This document shows, in pieces, positions 1 to 9,358 of a stretch of DNA of 64,000 bases (positions are counted from its first letter, which is position 1; every line of letters starts with the position of its first letter). Location of the stretch: contig NZ_SDIF01000001.1 in assembly GCF_004122735.1 (NCBI RefSeq), positions 62,001 to 126,000 of the forward strand. Reading direction: 5' to 3'. A program made the translations under genes and the position numbers. The notes beneath the pieces are model-generated. The model was not told where the DNA came from. It did not search any database and worked only from the letters and a program-made list of their open reading frames with translations. This DNA is from Streptomyces sioyaensis (GTDB lineage: Bacteria > Actinomycetota > Actinomycetes > Streptomycetales > Streptomycetaceae).

Positions 1-1
1 G

Positions 2-70
2 ATCGTCGGCTTCGTCGTCGGCGCCGCCGTCGTCACCGTGGCGTCGGTCCTGCTGGCCCTCTTCGGCTGA
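2..70 (+). CDS. C-terminal end of a membrane protein (partial)
   Basis: Only the last 22 codons and a TGA stop lie in the window. The residues are almost all Val, Ala, Leu, Gly and Phe and would form one terminal transmembrane helix ending in Leu-Phe-Gly. The family cannot be identified from this fragment. Confidence 0.5.
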   Translation: MVGFVVGAAVVTVASVLLALFG

Positions 71-130
71 CCGTCCGCCGGCCGGCCCGGGGCAGCAGCG
101 CTCGGAGTGCCCCGCCGTGCCCCCGGTCGG

Positions 131-613
131 TCAGCAGGTCCAGCAGCCCGACCAGCATGCGGACCGGTGGGCGTGCCGGCGTCGGCCGTGGAGCAGCGGG
201 ACAGGGGCTGGTGCCCCGGCCTCGCCGGGCGCGGCGAGGGCGCGCAACGCGGCGATCTGGGCGCACAGCACGACGCTGAGGGCGGCGATCTCTTCCGGCC
301 CGGCACGGCCCCTCTCGATGCGCAGCCAGGACTCGGGCGGCTCGTCGGGCACCGGGCACCCGTCGGAGGGCGAGGCGGTGTCGGCAGGCGGGGCGTCGTC
401 GGCCGTGGGCGCCCCGGCGGCCGGGGCCTCGGTGCGGACGGTGCGCTCGACGGCGGGCGCGCCCGCACCAGCGGTGACCGGGCCCGCGCCGGTGGGTGCG
501 TGCTCCACGAGGGGGGCGGCGGCGCCGTTGCGGGGGCTCGCGTCGGTGGAAACGACCGTGCCGACGGGTTCGGCCTCGCCTACGACGGTGCTCGCGTCGG
601 TGGATGTGGTCAT
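131..613 (-). CDS. acyl-CoA carboxylase epsilon subunit-like protein
   Basis: The protein is about 160 residues from the ATG at 613; an in-frame ATG at 652 is an alternative. The first two thirds is a low-complexity Ala/Pro/Thr/Glu stretch. It is followed by a segment (WLRIERGRAGPEEIAAL) that resembles the short conserved core of actinobacterial acyl-CoA carboxylase epsilon subunits, which stabilise the carboxylase core. The usual Trp/Pro-rich C-terminal tail of that family is missing and the end is Cys/His/Arg-rich instead, so it may be diverged or frameshifted. No carboxylase beta subunit lies next to it. The family call rests on about 25 residues. Confidence 0.45.
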   Translation of the reverse strand: MTTSTDASTVVGEAEPVGTVVSTDASPRNGAAAPLVEHAPTGAGPVTAGAGAPAVERTVRTEAPAAGAPTADDAPPADTASPSDGCPVPDEPPESWLRIERGRAGPEEIAALSVVLCAQIAALRALAAPGEAGAPAPVPLLHGRRRHAHRSACWSGCWTC

Positions 614-904
614 GTGGCGGGTCCATGGGCTAGGTGGCGGTGCGTGGCGCATGACGGGCCGCCCCGGCGTCGGGCTGTGCCGCGTACGGGCAGGTCACCG
701 TCCCGACGCTACGAGCGCCCCCGGACGCTGTCGCGCGCAGGACGCTCCGCCTGCGCCATTCGGACGACCCCGCCGCCGTCCCAGGCGTGATATCCGGCGC
801 CGGGACCGTGTTGCTCCCGGTCCTCGCATCCCGGGCGACGAGCATCGCGCCCAGGTATGTGCAGGTGCGCGGCTGCCGGACGACGCAGTCAGGAGGGCGG
901 GACG

Positions 905-2164
905 ATGAGACGTGACCAGGCCGACGACGAGCGTGTTCCTCCGCGGGACGAGGGGCGCCGGGGCTTTCTGAAGTGTGCGGCGGGGATGGCGGGTGCGGCA
1001 GCCGCCGTGGGGCTCGGCGGGGAGGCCGCCGCCGTCCCGGCGTCCCGGACGGCGGCGGGGCTGCGCGAGGACCGGCAACTGCCCGACCAGATCCCCTTCC
1101 ACGGTCACCATCAGTCCGGCATCGTGACGCCGCAGCAGCTCTTCGCCGGGTTCGTCGGCTTCGATGTGCTGGCCGAGAACCGGGAAGGCCTGACCGAGCT
1201 GTTCCAGCGGCTCACCAAGCGGTCACGCATCCTGGTGGCAGGGGTGAAGCCGCAGGACGAGCAGGTCGCCAAGGAGACGCCCACGCCGGACTCGCTGACC
1301 ATCACCCTCGGGGTCGGCGCCTCGCTGTTCGACGACCGGTTCGGGCTCTCCGGGCACAAGCCCCGGCACCTCAAGGCCATGCCGGCCTTCCCCGACGACC
1401 GGCTGGAGCCGCCCCGCTGCCACGGTGATCTGTCGCTGCAGATCTGCGCCCAGCACCCCGACGCGATCGTCCACGTCCTGCGCGATCTGACGCGGGAGAC
1501 GGAGGGGCTGCTACGGCCCCGCTGGCGCGCGGACGCCTTCCTCAACCCCTCGCGGCCCTCGGGCTCGCCCCGCACCTTCATCGGCTTCAAGGACGGGATC
1601 GTCAATCCGGACACCGGATCGGACCGGGAGATGGACCGGCTGATGTGGGTGACCCCGCCCTGCGGCGAACCGGAGTGGGCCCTGGGCGGCAGCTACCAGG
1701 TGCTGCGCCTGATCCGCTTTCACATCGAGAAGTGGGACAAGCTGCCGGTGGCCCGCCAGGAGAGGATCTTCGGCCGGCGCAAGGCGAGCGGTGCCCCCCT
1801 CGACGGCGAGCAGGAGACGGACGCACCGAGGTACCGCGACGACCCGCACGGGACGAAGATCCCGCTCAACTCGCACATCCGGCTGGCCAACCCCCGCACC
1901 GAGAAGACCGACAACTCCCGCTTCCTGCGCCGTAGTTACAACTACGACGCCGGTTTCGACCGCAGCGGGAAGATGGACCTCGGACTGGTCTTCTGCGGCT
2001 ACCAGCAGGACCCGGAGCGGCAGTTCGCGACGGTGCAGCAGCGGCTCCAGCACGAGCCGCTGTCCGAGTTCGTCACGCCCCTCGGCGGCGGCTACTTCTT
2101 CATCCTGCCCGGGGTACGGGACGCCGACGACTGGTTCGGCTCCCGGCTGCTGGAGAAGGTCTGA
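905..2164 (+). CDS. Tat-exported DyP-type heme peroxidase
   Basis: A 419-residue dye-decolorising peroxidase. I chose the ATG at 905 because an AGGAGG-like site lies just upstream. The N-terminus has a twin-arginine signal (RRGFLK followed by an Ala-rich hydrophobic stretch), so the folded enzyme is probably exported with heme bound. Family hallmarks are the GFKDG motif (GxxDG distal Asp), a C-terminal SHIRLANPR segment carrying the likely proximal heme His, and an RFLRRSYNY segment with the distal Arg. EfeB-type members oxidise dyes or phenols with H2O2 or release iron from heme. No efeU or efeO lies beside it, so it is probably a stand-alone secreted peroxidase. Confidence 0.9.
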   Translation: MRRDQADDERVPPRDEGRRGFLKCAAGMAGAAAAVGLGGEAAAVPASRTAAGLREDRQLPDQIPFHGHHQSGIVTPQQLFAGFVGFDVLAENREGLTELFQRLTKRSRILVAGVKPQDEQVAKETPTPDSLTITLGVGASLFDDRFGLSGHKPRHLKAMPAFPDDRLEPPRCHGDLSLQICAQHPDAIVHVLRDLTRETEGLLRPRWRADAFLNPSRPSGSPRTFIGFKDGIVNPDTGSDREMDRLMWVTPPCGEPEWALGGSYQVLRLIRFHIEKWDKLPVARQERIFGRRKASGAPLDGEQETDAPRYRDDPHGTKIPLNSHIRLANPRTEKTDNSRFLRRSYNYDAGFDRSGKMDLGLVFCGYQQDPERQFATVQQRLQHEPLSEFVTPLGGGYFFILPGVRDADDWFGSRLLEKV

Positions 2165-2173
2165 GCGGAGCGG

Positions 2174-2212
2174 TGGCGGTGCCCCGGCGCCTGTGACGCC
2201 GGGGCACCGCCA
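2174..2212. terminator. bidirectional terminator, peroxidase / hypE
   Basis: A perfect 16-bp inverted repeat (arms 2174-2189 and 2197-2212, 7-nt loop) lies between two convergent genes, 9 nt after the peroxidase stop and 17 nt from the hypE stop. Confidence 0.85.
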
Positions 2213-2228
2213 TCGCGCGACCGGCCCG

Positions 2229-3338
2229 TCAGCAGATCCGGGGCAGCTGCTCGCCCAGCGGCAGATCGACCACCCGGGTACCGCCCAGCGGGGTGCGCGC
2301 AACGACCATGCCGGGGTGGGTCTCGACGGTCTCACCGATGACCGCGGCGCCGGCGCCCAGAGGGTGCGCGCGCATCGCGTCCAGTACGGCATCGGCGTGC
2401 TCGCGGGGGACGAACGCCACGAGCTTGCCCTCGTTGGCGACGTACATCGGGTCCAGGCCGAGGATCGCGCAGGCGTTGGCGACGGCCGGCGGGACGGGGA
2501 TGGCGCGTTCCTCGATGACGATGCCGGTGCAGGACGCGGTGGCGATCTCGCACAGGGCCGCGGCCAGTCCGCCCCGGGTGGGGTCGCGCAGCACATGGAG
2601 ATCGGGGGTGACGGCGAGCATGCTCTCGACGAGGCCGCCGAGTGCCGCGCAGTCGCTCTCGATCTCGACGCCGAACTCCAGGCCCTCCCGCACGCTCATG
2701 ATCGCCACGCCGTGCAGGCCGATGTCGCCGCTGACGATCACCACATCGCCGGGGACGACGCGCTGCGGCCGCAGGTCGACGCCCGCCGGGATCAGCCCGA
2801 TGCCGGCGGTGTTGAGATAGACGCCGTCACCGTGGCCGGCCTCGACGACCTTGGTGTCACCGGTGGCCACCTCGACGCCGGCCGCCCGCGCGGCCGCACC
2901 CATGGCATCGGCGACCCCGGCGACCACCGGCATCTCGACGCCTTCCTCCAGAATGAAGCCGCAGGAGAGGTAGGCGGCCCTGGCGCCGCTCATGGCAAGG
3001 TCGTTGACCGTGCCGTTCACGGCGAGATCGCCGATGCAGCCGCCCGGGAAGAAGAGCGGCCGCACGACATAGGAGTCGGTGGAGAACGCCAGGCGTACGC
3101 CGCCGAGGGAGACCGCCGCGGAGTCGCCGAGCTGGGCGAGGATCTCGCCGCCGAAGGCCGGGGCGAAGATCTGCTGGACGAGTTCGGCGGACAGCGCGCC
3201 GCCCCCGCCGTGCCCCATGACGACCCGGGGCTGGTCGCGGACCGGAGCCGGGCAGGTCCAGCCGGAGATGTCGACGGTGGGCAGGCCGCGGTCGGCCGGG
3301 GTGGGGGCGCCGTGGGCGGGGTGGGTGGTGTCAGGCAA
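2229..3338 (-). CDS. hypE: hydrogenase maturation carbamoyl dehydratase HypE
   Basis: A 369-residue HypE. It dehydrates the carbamoyl group that HypF loads on its C-terminal Cys to a thiocyanate, giving the CN ligands of the [NiFe] active site. The C-terminus is the diagnostic PRIC ending, so the acceptor Cys is the last residue. The N-terminal half has the PurM-type ATP-binding signature (VMGHGGGG, then STDSYVV and [14 protein letters not shown]). It is the last gene of the hyp operon and its start overlaps the hypD stop by 8 bp. Confidence 0.97.
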   Translation of the reverse strand: MPDTTHPAHGAPTPADRGLPTVDISGWTCPAPVRDQPRVVMGHGGGGALSAELVQQIFAPAFGGEILAQLGDSAAVSLGGVRLAFSTDSYVVRPLFFPGGCIGDLAVNGTVNDLAMSGARAAYLSCGFILEEGVEMPVVAGVADAMGAAARAAGVEVATGDTKVVEAGHGDGVYLNTAGIGLIPAGVDLRPQRVVPGDVVIVSGDIGLHGVAIMSVREGLEFGVEIESDCAALGGLVESMLAVTPDLHVLRDPTRGGLAAALCEIATASCTGIVIEERAIPVPPAVANACAILGLDPMYVANEGKLVAFVPREHADAVLDAMRAHPLGAGAAVIGETVETHPGMVVARTPLGGTRVVDLPLGEQLPRIC

Positions 3339-4455
3339 CGGGGCTCGCCTCCTGCGGGGTGGGCGTGGTGCCGAGTCGGCGGTAGAGGTAGTAGGCGGCG
3401 CAGGCGCCCTCGCTGGAGACCATGGTGGCGCCGAGCGGGGTGCGCGGGGTGCAGGCGGTGCCGAAGGCCTCGCACTCGTGCGGCTTGATCAGCCCCTGGA
3501 GGACCTCCCCGCTGCGGCAGGCGGCGGGTTCGCGCGTGGTGAGGCCTTCGACGGAGAAGCGGTACTCGGCGTCGTAGTCGCGGTAGCGCTCCGACAGCCG
3601 CCAGCCGCTGGCCGGGATGGTGCCGATACCGCGCCAGGCGCGGTCGGTGACCTCGAAGACATCGGCGAGCATGGCCTGGGCCGCCGGGTTGCCCTCGGGG
3701 CGTACGGCGCGCGGATAGGCGTTGTCGACGGTGTGTTCGCCGCGCTCCAGCTGGCGCACGGTGCGGCGGATGCCCTCCAGGATGTCCAGCGGTTCGAAGC
3801 CGGTCACCACGATCGGCACCCGGAACCGTTCGGCCAGCTCCGGGTACTCCCGGGTGCCCATCACGCTGCACACGTGGCCGGCGGCCAGGAAGGCCTGCAC
3901 CCGGCAGCTGGGCGACTGCATGATGGCCTCGATGGCGGGCGGCACCCGGACGTGCGAGACCAGCAGGCTGAAGTTGGGGATGCCGAGCTTGTGGGCCTGA
4001 TGGACCGTCATGGCGTTGGGGGGCGCGGTGGTTTCGAAGCCGATGCCGAAGAACACCACTTGGCGGTGCGGATTCTGCTGGGCGATCTTGAGTGCGTCGA
4101 GCGGGGAGTAGACGACCCGTACGTCGCCGCCGTGACTGCGCACCTGGAACAGATCGCGGTCGCTGCCGGGGACCCGGAGCATGTCGCCGAAGGAACAGAA
4201 GATCACGTCCGGGCGGGCGGCGATCTCCAGCGCCTTGTCGATCACCTCCAGTGGCGTCACACACACCGGACACCCCGGGCCGTGGATCAACTCGACGTTC
4301 TGCGGGAGCAGTTGGTCGATGCCATGGCGGATGATGGTGTGGGTCTGGCCGCCGCAGACCTCCATCAGGGCCCAGGGCCGGGTCACCGTGGCCCGGATCT
4401 CGTCGAGCAGCCGGCGGGCCAGCCCGGGGTCCTGGAACTCGTCGATGTACTTCAC
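3331..4455 (-). CDS. hypD: hydrogenase Fe(CN)2CO assembly protein HypD
   Basis: A 374-residue HypD, the Fe-S scaffold that with HypC assembles the Fe(CN)2CO unit. Family motifs are intact: CGGQTH (Cys34) and GPGCPVC (Cys62, Cys65), plus further Cys residues for the 4Fe-4S cluster near the C-terminus. The start overlaps the hypC stop by 4 bp, fitting translational coupling of the two partner proteins. Confidence 0.97.
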   Translation of the reverse strand: MKYIDEFQDPGLARRLLDEIRATVTRPWALMEVCGGQTHTIIRHGIDQLLPQNVELIHGPGCPVCVTPLEVIDKALEIAARPDVIFCSFGDMLRVPGSDRDLFQVRSHGGDVRVVYSPLDALKIAQQNPHRQVVFFGIGFETTAPPNAMTVHQAHKLGIPNFSLLVSHVRVPPAIEAIMQSPSCRVQAFLAAGHVCSVMGTREYPELAERFRVPIVVTGFEPLDILEGIRRTVRQLERGEHTVDNAYPRAVRPEGNPAAQAMLADVFEVTDRAWRGIGTIPASGWRLSERYRDYDAEYRFSVEGLTTREPAACRSGEVLQGLIKPHECEAFGTACTPRTPLGATMVSSEGACAAYYLYRRLGTTPTPQEASPVA

Positions 4456-4802
4456 CGGATCGCCTCCGTCGCTCCGTCACCGGGGGCCGTGGCCGGTGCG
4501 CCACCGGCTCCGGCGACCGCCCCCTCACCTGCCCCGGAAGCCGCGGCCGCCTCCCAGGGGTCGCCGAACTCCTCCTGCAGCAGGCCCAGTTCCTCGAACA
4601 GGGCGAGGGTGTGCCGGGCGGATTCCTCGTCCAGGCGCTGCAGTGCGAAACCGACATGGACGATGGCGTACTCGCCGACCCGCAGATCGGGGACGTACTC
4701 CAGGCACACCTCCTTGACCACCCCGCCGAAATCGACGGTGGCCATGCGGGTGCCGTCCCGTTCCTCGATGTCCAATACCTTGCCGGGTACCGCCAGGCAC
4801 AT
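4452..4802 (-). CDS. hypC: hydrogenase maturation chaperone HypC
   Basis: A 116-residue HypC/HupF chaperone. The N-terminus is the invariant MCLAVPG, where Cys2 binds the Fe(CN)2CO unit and later the large-subunit precursor, and this fixes the start. The conserved core ends near residue 80. The remaining 35 or so residues are an Ala/Gly/Glu-rich tail longer than in most HypC proteins. Confidence 0.96.
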   Translation of the reverse strand: MCLAVPGKVLDIEERDGTRMATVDFGGVVKEVCLEYVPDLRVGEYAIVHVGFALQRLDEESARHTLALFEELGLLQEEFGDPWEAAAASGAGEGAVAGAGGAPATAPGDGATEAIR

Positions 4803-4852
4803 GGGTCTCTCCTCGTCGTGGGTGCGTTGCGTCTGCCTCGTCGGGACCCCGC

Positions 4853-7279
4853 TCAGGGCACGCCCACCCCGCCGAACACGGGTACCGCGCGGGCCGCCAC
4901 GACGATCTGGCCGAGCGCCAGTCCTCCGTCGTTGGGCGGGACGCGGCGGTGGCGCAGGACGGTGAACCCGTCCTGCCGCAGGAGGCGGGCGGTAGCCTCG
5001 GCCAGCAGCGTGTTGGCGAAGACGCCGCCGGTCAGCGCCACGGTCGTCAGGCCGGCGCGCTGACGGGCCAGGGCACAGCAGCGCCGGACGAGCTCGGCGA
5101 CCGCGGTGTGGAAACGGGCCGCGATCAGCGCCGGGGCGGTGCCCGCCCGGAGGTCCTCGACGATGGCGGTGAGCACCGGGGCCGGGTCGGCGACGGTGTC
5201 GGCACCCGCCTGGCCCGTCGGTGCGGTGTGCAGCGCGAAGGTGTAGCCGGGGCCGTGGTCCTCGCCCGCGGTCAGAGCCGCCGCTTCGAGTGCGACGGCG
5301 GCCTGGGCCTCGTATCCGGCGTGGTGGCAGATCCCGGCCAGCGAGGAGACGGCGTCGAAGAGCCGGCCCATGCTGGAGGTGGGCACACAGTTGAGGTGGC
5401 GTTCCAACTGCCGGGCCAGCAGCGGCCGTTCCTCTGTCGGGCAGGCCGCCACCGGCGGCAGATCGGCGGCCCAGCCGAGGCCGGCGGCGCGCAGATGCGC
5501 CAGGGCCATCCGGTAGGGGCGCCGTACGGTGGTGTCGCCGCCGGGCAGCGGGACGTAGGCGAGCTGTCCGAAGCGGCGGTATCCGTCGTAGTCGGCGAGC
5601 AGGATCTCGCCGCCCCACACGGCGTGGTCGTCGCCGTAGCCGGTGCCGTCGAAGGCGACCCCGATGACCGGCTGCCGGTCGCCGAGGCCGTGTTCGGCCA
5701 TGGCCGCGGCGACGTGGGCGTGGTGGTGCTGGACGCGCACCAGCGCCCGGCCGTCGGTGTGGCGCTCGGCCCACCGGCCGGTGCGGTAGCCGGGATGCCG
5801 GTCGGCGGCGAGGAGTTGCGGACGCACCCCGGTGACCGTCTCCAGATGCGCCTCGGCCTTCTCGAAGGCGAGCTGGGTCGCCAGGTCGTCCATGTCGCCG
5901 ATGTGCGCGGACAGCCAGGCGCGGCGCCCCTCGGCGAGGCACAGCACGTTCTTCAGGTCGCCGCCGGCCGCCAGCGCGGGCCGGACCGGTACCGGGAGCG
6001 GCACGGGGAACGGCGCATAGCCGCGCGAGCGGCGGACGAACAGCGGCTCCCCGTCGCTGATGCGGACCACGGAGTCGTCGCACGGGAGGTGGATCGGCCG
6101 GTCGTGGACGAGCCAGGCGTCCGCCAGCCGCGCCAGGCGCGCCACCGCCTCGTCGTCGTCCGTGACGATCGGTTCGCCCGCGATGTTGCCGCTGGTCATG
6201 ACGAGCAGCCGGGGGCCCGGCGGGTCACCGGGCAGGCCGAGCAGCAGATGGTGCAGCGGGGTGTACGGCAGCATGACGCCGAGGTCGGGACTGCCGGGGG
6301 CGACGGCGGCCGAGAGCGCGGGCGCGTCGGGGGGCGGCGCGGGGTGCGGGGCGCGGCGCAGCAGGACGATCGGGCGTACCGGTCCGGTGAGCAGCGCGCG
6401 TTCCTCGTCCCGCAGCCGTACCAGGTGCTCGACGTCGGTGAGTTGACGTGCCATCAGGGCGAAGGGTTTGTCGCCGCGGGACTTGCGGCGGCGCAGCGAG
6501 GTGACGGCGGTGTCGTCGGAGGCGTCGCAGACCAGGTGGTAGCCGCCGAGGCCCTTGACGGCCACGATGGCGCCGTCGGCGAGCAGCCGGCGGGTGTCGG
6601 CGACCGGGTCGGGGCCGGTCGCCGGGTGCGGGGGGCGGGTGCGGTCGGCCGGGTCGGCGGTCAGCAGTCGCAGTCGGGGGCCGCAGTCGTGGCAGGCGAT
6701 GGGCTGGGCGTGGAAGCGCCGGTCGGCCGGGTCCGCGTACTCCCGCGCGCAGCGGGCGCACATCGGGAACCGGTCCATGGTCGTCAGGGCGCGGTCGTAG
6801 GGGACCGCGGTGACGATGGTGAAGCGCGGCCCGCAGTGCGTGCAGGTGAGGAAGGGGTGCCGGTAGCGGCGGTCGGCCGGGTCGGCCAGCTCGGCGAGGC
6901 AGGCGTCGCAGGTGGCGGCGTCCGGGGAGACCAGGGTGCGCGACGGGCCGTCGGCACGGGAGGGGAGGATACGGAATCCGGTGTCGCCGGCCGCCGCGAT
7001 GTCCTCGCCCTCGACGGCCTCCACCACGGCCAGCGGGGGCGCCTCGGCGCCGAGCCGTTCCACGAAGCGGGCCAGTGCGGCGGGGACGCCCTCGACCTCG
7101 GCGACCACGCCGTCACCGGTGTTCGTGACGTGGCCCGTCAGGCCCAGTTCCGTGGCGAGGCTGTGGACGAACGGGCGGAAGCCGACGCCCTGGACGACGC
7201 CGCGCACGGTGATCCGGCGGCGGCCGGCGGCCGCCGCGGGGGCCGTGGCGAGGGCCCCGCCGACCTGCCCCGTGGTCAT
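4853..7279 (-). CDS. hypF: carbamoyltransferase HypF
   Basis: An 808-residue HypF, full length for the family. It makes carbamoyl-adenylate from carbamoyl phosphate and ATP and transfers the carbamoyl to the HypE C-terminal Cys. Domain order is an N-terminal acylphosphatase-like domain (RGVVQGVGFRPFVH), two zinc fingers (CDAC...CTHCGPR and CARC...CHDCGPR), a YrdC-like domain, and a C-terminal Kae1-like domain with a His-rich metal motif (QHHHAH). The ATG at 7279 overlaps the hypB stop by 4 bp. Confidence 0.97.
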   Translation of the reverse strand: MTTGQVGGALATAPAAAAGRRRITVRGVVQGVGFRPFVHSLATELGLTGHVTNTGDGVVAEVEGVPAALARFVERLGAEAPPLAVVEAVEGEDIAAAGDTGFRILPSRADGPSRTLVSPDAATCDACLAELADPADRRYRHPFLTCTHCGPRFTIVTAVPYDRALTTMDRFPMCARCAREYADPADRRFHAQPIACHDCGPRLRLLTADPADRTRPPHPATGPDPVADTRRLLADGAIVAVKGLGGYHLVCDASDDTAVTSLRRRKSRGDKPFALMARQLTDVEHLVRLRDEERALLTGPVRPIVLLRRAPHPAPPPDAPALSAAVAPGSPDLGVMLPYTPLHHLLLGLPGDPPGPRLLVMTSGNIAGEPIVTDDDEAVARLARLADAWLVHDRPIHLPCDDSVVRISDGEPLFVRRSRGYAPFPVPLPVPVRPALAAGGDLKNVLCLAEGRRAWLSAHIGDMDDLATQLAFEKAEAHLETVTGVRPQLLAADRHPGYRTGRWAERHTDGRALVRVQHHHAHVAAAMAEHGLGDRQPVIGVAFDGTGYGDDHAVWGGEILLADYDGYRRFGQLAYVPLPGGDTTVRRPYRMALAHLRAAGLGWAADLPPVAACPTEERPLLARQLERHLNCVPTSSMGRLFDAVSSLAGICHHAGYEAQAAVALEAAALTAGEDHGPGYTFALHTAPTGQAGADTVADPAPVLTAIVEDLRAGTAPALIAARFHTAVAELVRRCCALARQRAGLTTVALTGGVFANTLLAEATARLLRQDGFTVLRHRRVPPNDGGLALGQIVVAARAVPVFGGVGVP

Positions 7280-8106
7280 GAGCGGCTCGACGCCACGGTG
7301 TCGGAGCCGGTCGGGTGCGGATGGCCGCCGTGTTCCCGCGGGGCGTGGGTGTGCTCGCCGTCGGGGGCATCGCCCGCCTCGTACGGGCGGCCGTCCTCGA
7401 CGTCGTGCACATGGTGGGACTTCCGGGTCATGACCGGGATGTGCACCGGCGCTCCGTCGCGCGCGGCCAGCGCCCGGTCCAGCAGCGCCCCTTCGCCGGT
7501 GCCGCCGCGGGCCGAGGTGAGGACGACCTCGACGCCGGGGTTGATGCGTTCGACATTGGCGCGGAACTCCGCCTCGTCGAAGGCGACCGCATCGGCGATG
7601 TCCGTCTTGGTGACCACGACCAGATGGGCGAGGCCGAAGGCGGTGGGGTACTTCAGCGGCTTGTCCTCGCCCTCGGTGACCGACGCCAGCACGACGCGCA
7701 GCGTCTCGCCCAGGTCGTAGGAGGCCGGGCAGACCAGATTCCCGACGTTCTCGATGAACAGCAGCCGGGTGTCGGCGGGCAGCCAGCCGTGGAGGTGCCC
7801 GCCCAGCATCTCCGCTTCGAGGTGGCACAGCCCGTCGGTGAGCACCTGTTTGACGGGGACCTCGGAGCGGGCGAGGCGCACCGCGTCGTTCTCGGTCGCC
7901 AGGTCGGCGGTGAGCGCGGCGACCGGGATCTTCCGGCTGCGGGCGAGGGTGAGTTCCCGCTCCAGCAGGGCGGTCTTGCCGCTTCCGGGGCTGGAGAGCA
8001 GATTTACCAGCGCGGTGCCACGGGCGGCGAGGTCCTCGCGCAGGGTGTGGGCGCAGGCGTCGTTCTTGGCAAGGACCGCCTGTTGCAGGTCGACGACACG
8101 GCACAT
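7276..8106 (-). CDS. hypB: hydrogenase nickel-insertion GTPase HypB
   Basis: A 276-residue SIMIBI-class GTPase that delivers nickel to the large subunit with HypA. The P-loop is SSPGSGKT near residue 40, with later ENVGNL and TKTD nucleotide-binding motifs. Many HypB proteins carry a His-rich stretch at the N-terminus. Here the N-terminus is short and a His-rich segment with eight His residues sits in the last 50 residues instead. This probably stores or buffers Ni. It lies 3 nt after hypA. Confidence 0.96.
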   Translation of the reverse strand: MCRVVDLQQAVLAKNDACAHTLREDLAARGTALVNLLSSPGSGKTALLERELTLARSRKIPVAALTADLATENDAVRLARSEVPVKQVLTDGLCHLEAEMLGGHLHGWLPADTRLLFIENVGNLVCPASYDLGETLRVVLASVTEGEDKPLKYPTAFGLAHLVVVTKTDIADAVAFDEAEFRANVERINPGVEVVLTSARGGTGEGALLDRALAARDGAPVHIPVMTRKSHHVHDVEDGRPYEAGDAPDGEHTHAPREHGGHPHPTGSDTVASSRS

Positions 8107-8109
8107 GGT

Positions 8110-8490
8110 TCAGCGCTCCTCGTGAGTCGGTACGTGTACCGGGGCGTCGTTCCAGCACACACTGACGATCTGGAGTTCCCGGCCGGAGAGCAGCTCGGCG
8201 CTCGCCCCGCCGCAGCCCGGACAGCTCAGCTGTGGGGGCATGCCCACCGGCCAGGCGTCGGCGCAGGAGCCGCAGCGGGCGCGCGCCACCACGGGCTCGG
8301 TGACCAGTTCCGCGCCCTCCAGCACGGTTCCGGCACAGGCGAGGGAGAAGGAGAAGGCCAGCGCATCGGGGACCACGCCGGCCAGTTCGCCGACCTGGAG
8401 CCGGACGCTGTGGACCGTGCCGGCCCCGTCCGGCCGGGCCGCGCCTGCGACCTGGTCCACGACCGCAAGCGCGATGGACATCTCGTGCAT
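8110..8490 (-). CDS. hypA: hydrogenase nickel-insertion protein HypA
   Basis: A 126-residue HypA. The N-terminal MHEMS supplies the Ni site (Met1 amine, His2). The zinc site is formed by two CxxC pairs (Cys73/Cys76 and Cys90/Cys93). It is first in the hypABFCDE run. The 127-bp gap upstream of it is the largest inside the hydrogenase locus, so a separate hyp promoter may sit there. Confidence 0.95.
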   Translation of the reverse strand: MHEMSIALAVVDQVAGAARPDGAGTVHSVRLQVGELAGVVPDALAFSFSLACAGTVLEGAELVTEPVVARARCGSCADAWPVGMPPQLSCPGCGGASAELLSGRELQIVSVCWNDAPVHVPTHEER

Positions 8491-8617
8491 CGGTCCCTCT
8501 CTGGTGCGGGGACGACCGGGTGCCGCTCGGCTTCATTAGACGGCGCGTCCAGAGGCCGGCCGGGGTGCCTCGCCGGGGCGGCCCGGTGGCGTACACCGTT
8601 CGGTGCAGCGCCGCCCG

Positions 8618-8722
8618 TCACATGGAACGGATCCGCAGATAGCGCTTGAGATCGGGCAGTACGGACTTCAGGACGACGGCGAGCGCGGCGGCGAGCATTC
8701 CGCTCATGGCGAGCTTCAGCAT
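8618..8722 (-). CDS. 34-aa microprotein of the hydrogenase locus
   Basis: A 34-residue reading frame starts at an ATG preceded by a good ribosome-binding site (GAAAGGAA, about 10 nt upstream). Its start overlaps the end of the endopeptidase gene by 7 bp. An Ala/Leu/Val-rich hydrophobic segment (about residues 5-22) is followed by a basic tail ending in RYLRIRSM, which suggests a single membrane anchor with a cytoplasmic basic end. It resembles small actinobacterial proteins annotated as DUF6893, but I am not certain of that family. Role unknown; it may tether or stabilise the hydrogenase. Confidence 0.65.
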   Translation of the reverse strand: MLKLAMSGMLAAALAVVLKSVLPDLKRYLRIRSM

Positions 8723-9282
8723 GATGGCGAGTTCCTTTCACTGGTGTGGGGTCCGGCGGCCGACGGTGTCGGCTCCGCCGCGCCGACGAGCTGCAGGATG
8801 AGCTCCACGGCCTCGTCGACCGCGGCGGCGACCGGTTCGCTGAGCCCGATGCCTTCGGCGGCATCGGCGGGTTCGCAGCCGACGACCAGGACGCGGTCCG
8901 GGCGCCGGCTGTCGGTGCCCGCGCTGAGCGTGTCGAGCAGCGCGAGCACGGTGTCGGGGGTCATGTGGTGACCGTCGAGCGCGGTGGCCTGCGGGCGGGC
9001 GGTGGCCGGGTCGGTGGCGTCGAGGAGCTGGACGGTGCCGGGTTCGCCGCCGCGCGCGGAGGCGTCCACCAGCAACACCGTGTGGTAGCCGTCGAGCATC
9101 TGGTAGGCGAGGTGCACCCCCCGGACGCCGATGTCGACGACCTCGACGCCCTCGGGGAGTTCGTGCTCACCGAGCCGGCGGACGGCTTCGACGCCGAAGC
9201 CGTCGTCGCCGAGGAAGATGTTGCCGACGCCGGCGATCAGCGTCCGCACGGGCGGCTTGCCGGCCGGTGCGCCGGCAGTCAT
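8716..9282 (-). CDS. hydrogenase maturation endopeptidase (HyaD/HycI type)
   Basis: A 188-residue protease of the M52 type that clips the C-terminal tail of the large subunit after nickel insertion. It shows GNIFLGDDGFG (residues 20-30, with the acidic Ni-sensing residue), VDAS near residue 73 and an HH pair near residue 105. Its substrate is the large subunit encoded at 12751-14535, which still carries a 23-residue tail. Confidence 0.9.
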   Translation of the reverse strand: MTAGAPAGKPPVRTLIAGVGNIFLGDDGFGVEAVRRLGEHELPEGVEVVDIGVRGVHLAYQMLDGYHTVLLVDASARGGEPGTVQLLDATDPATARPQATALDGHHMTPDTVLALLDTLSAGTDSRRPDRVLVVGCEPADAAEGIGLSEPVAAAVDEAVELILQLVGAAEPTPSAAGPHTSERNSPSC

Positions 9283-9358
9283 GCCTCGGTCCCGCTGCGT
9301 GCGGCGGGCCGGCCCGCGCCCCGCGGGTGCCCGTGGACTGTTCGCTTGCCGTGCGCGC

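Noticed and set aside
1791..3488. Long plus-strand open frame across the peroxidase end and hypE
   Set aside because: It runs through a 16-bp-arm terminator and is antisense to clear hypE; composition is typical of GC-rich shadow frames.
7280..8596. In-frame N-terminal extension of HypF into a 1,247-residue protein
   Set aside because: The extension is an Arg/Gly-rich read-through of hypB and hypA on the same strand in another frame; the real start at 7279 overlaps the hypB stop.
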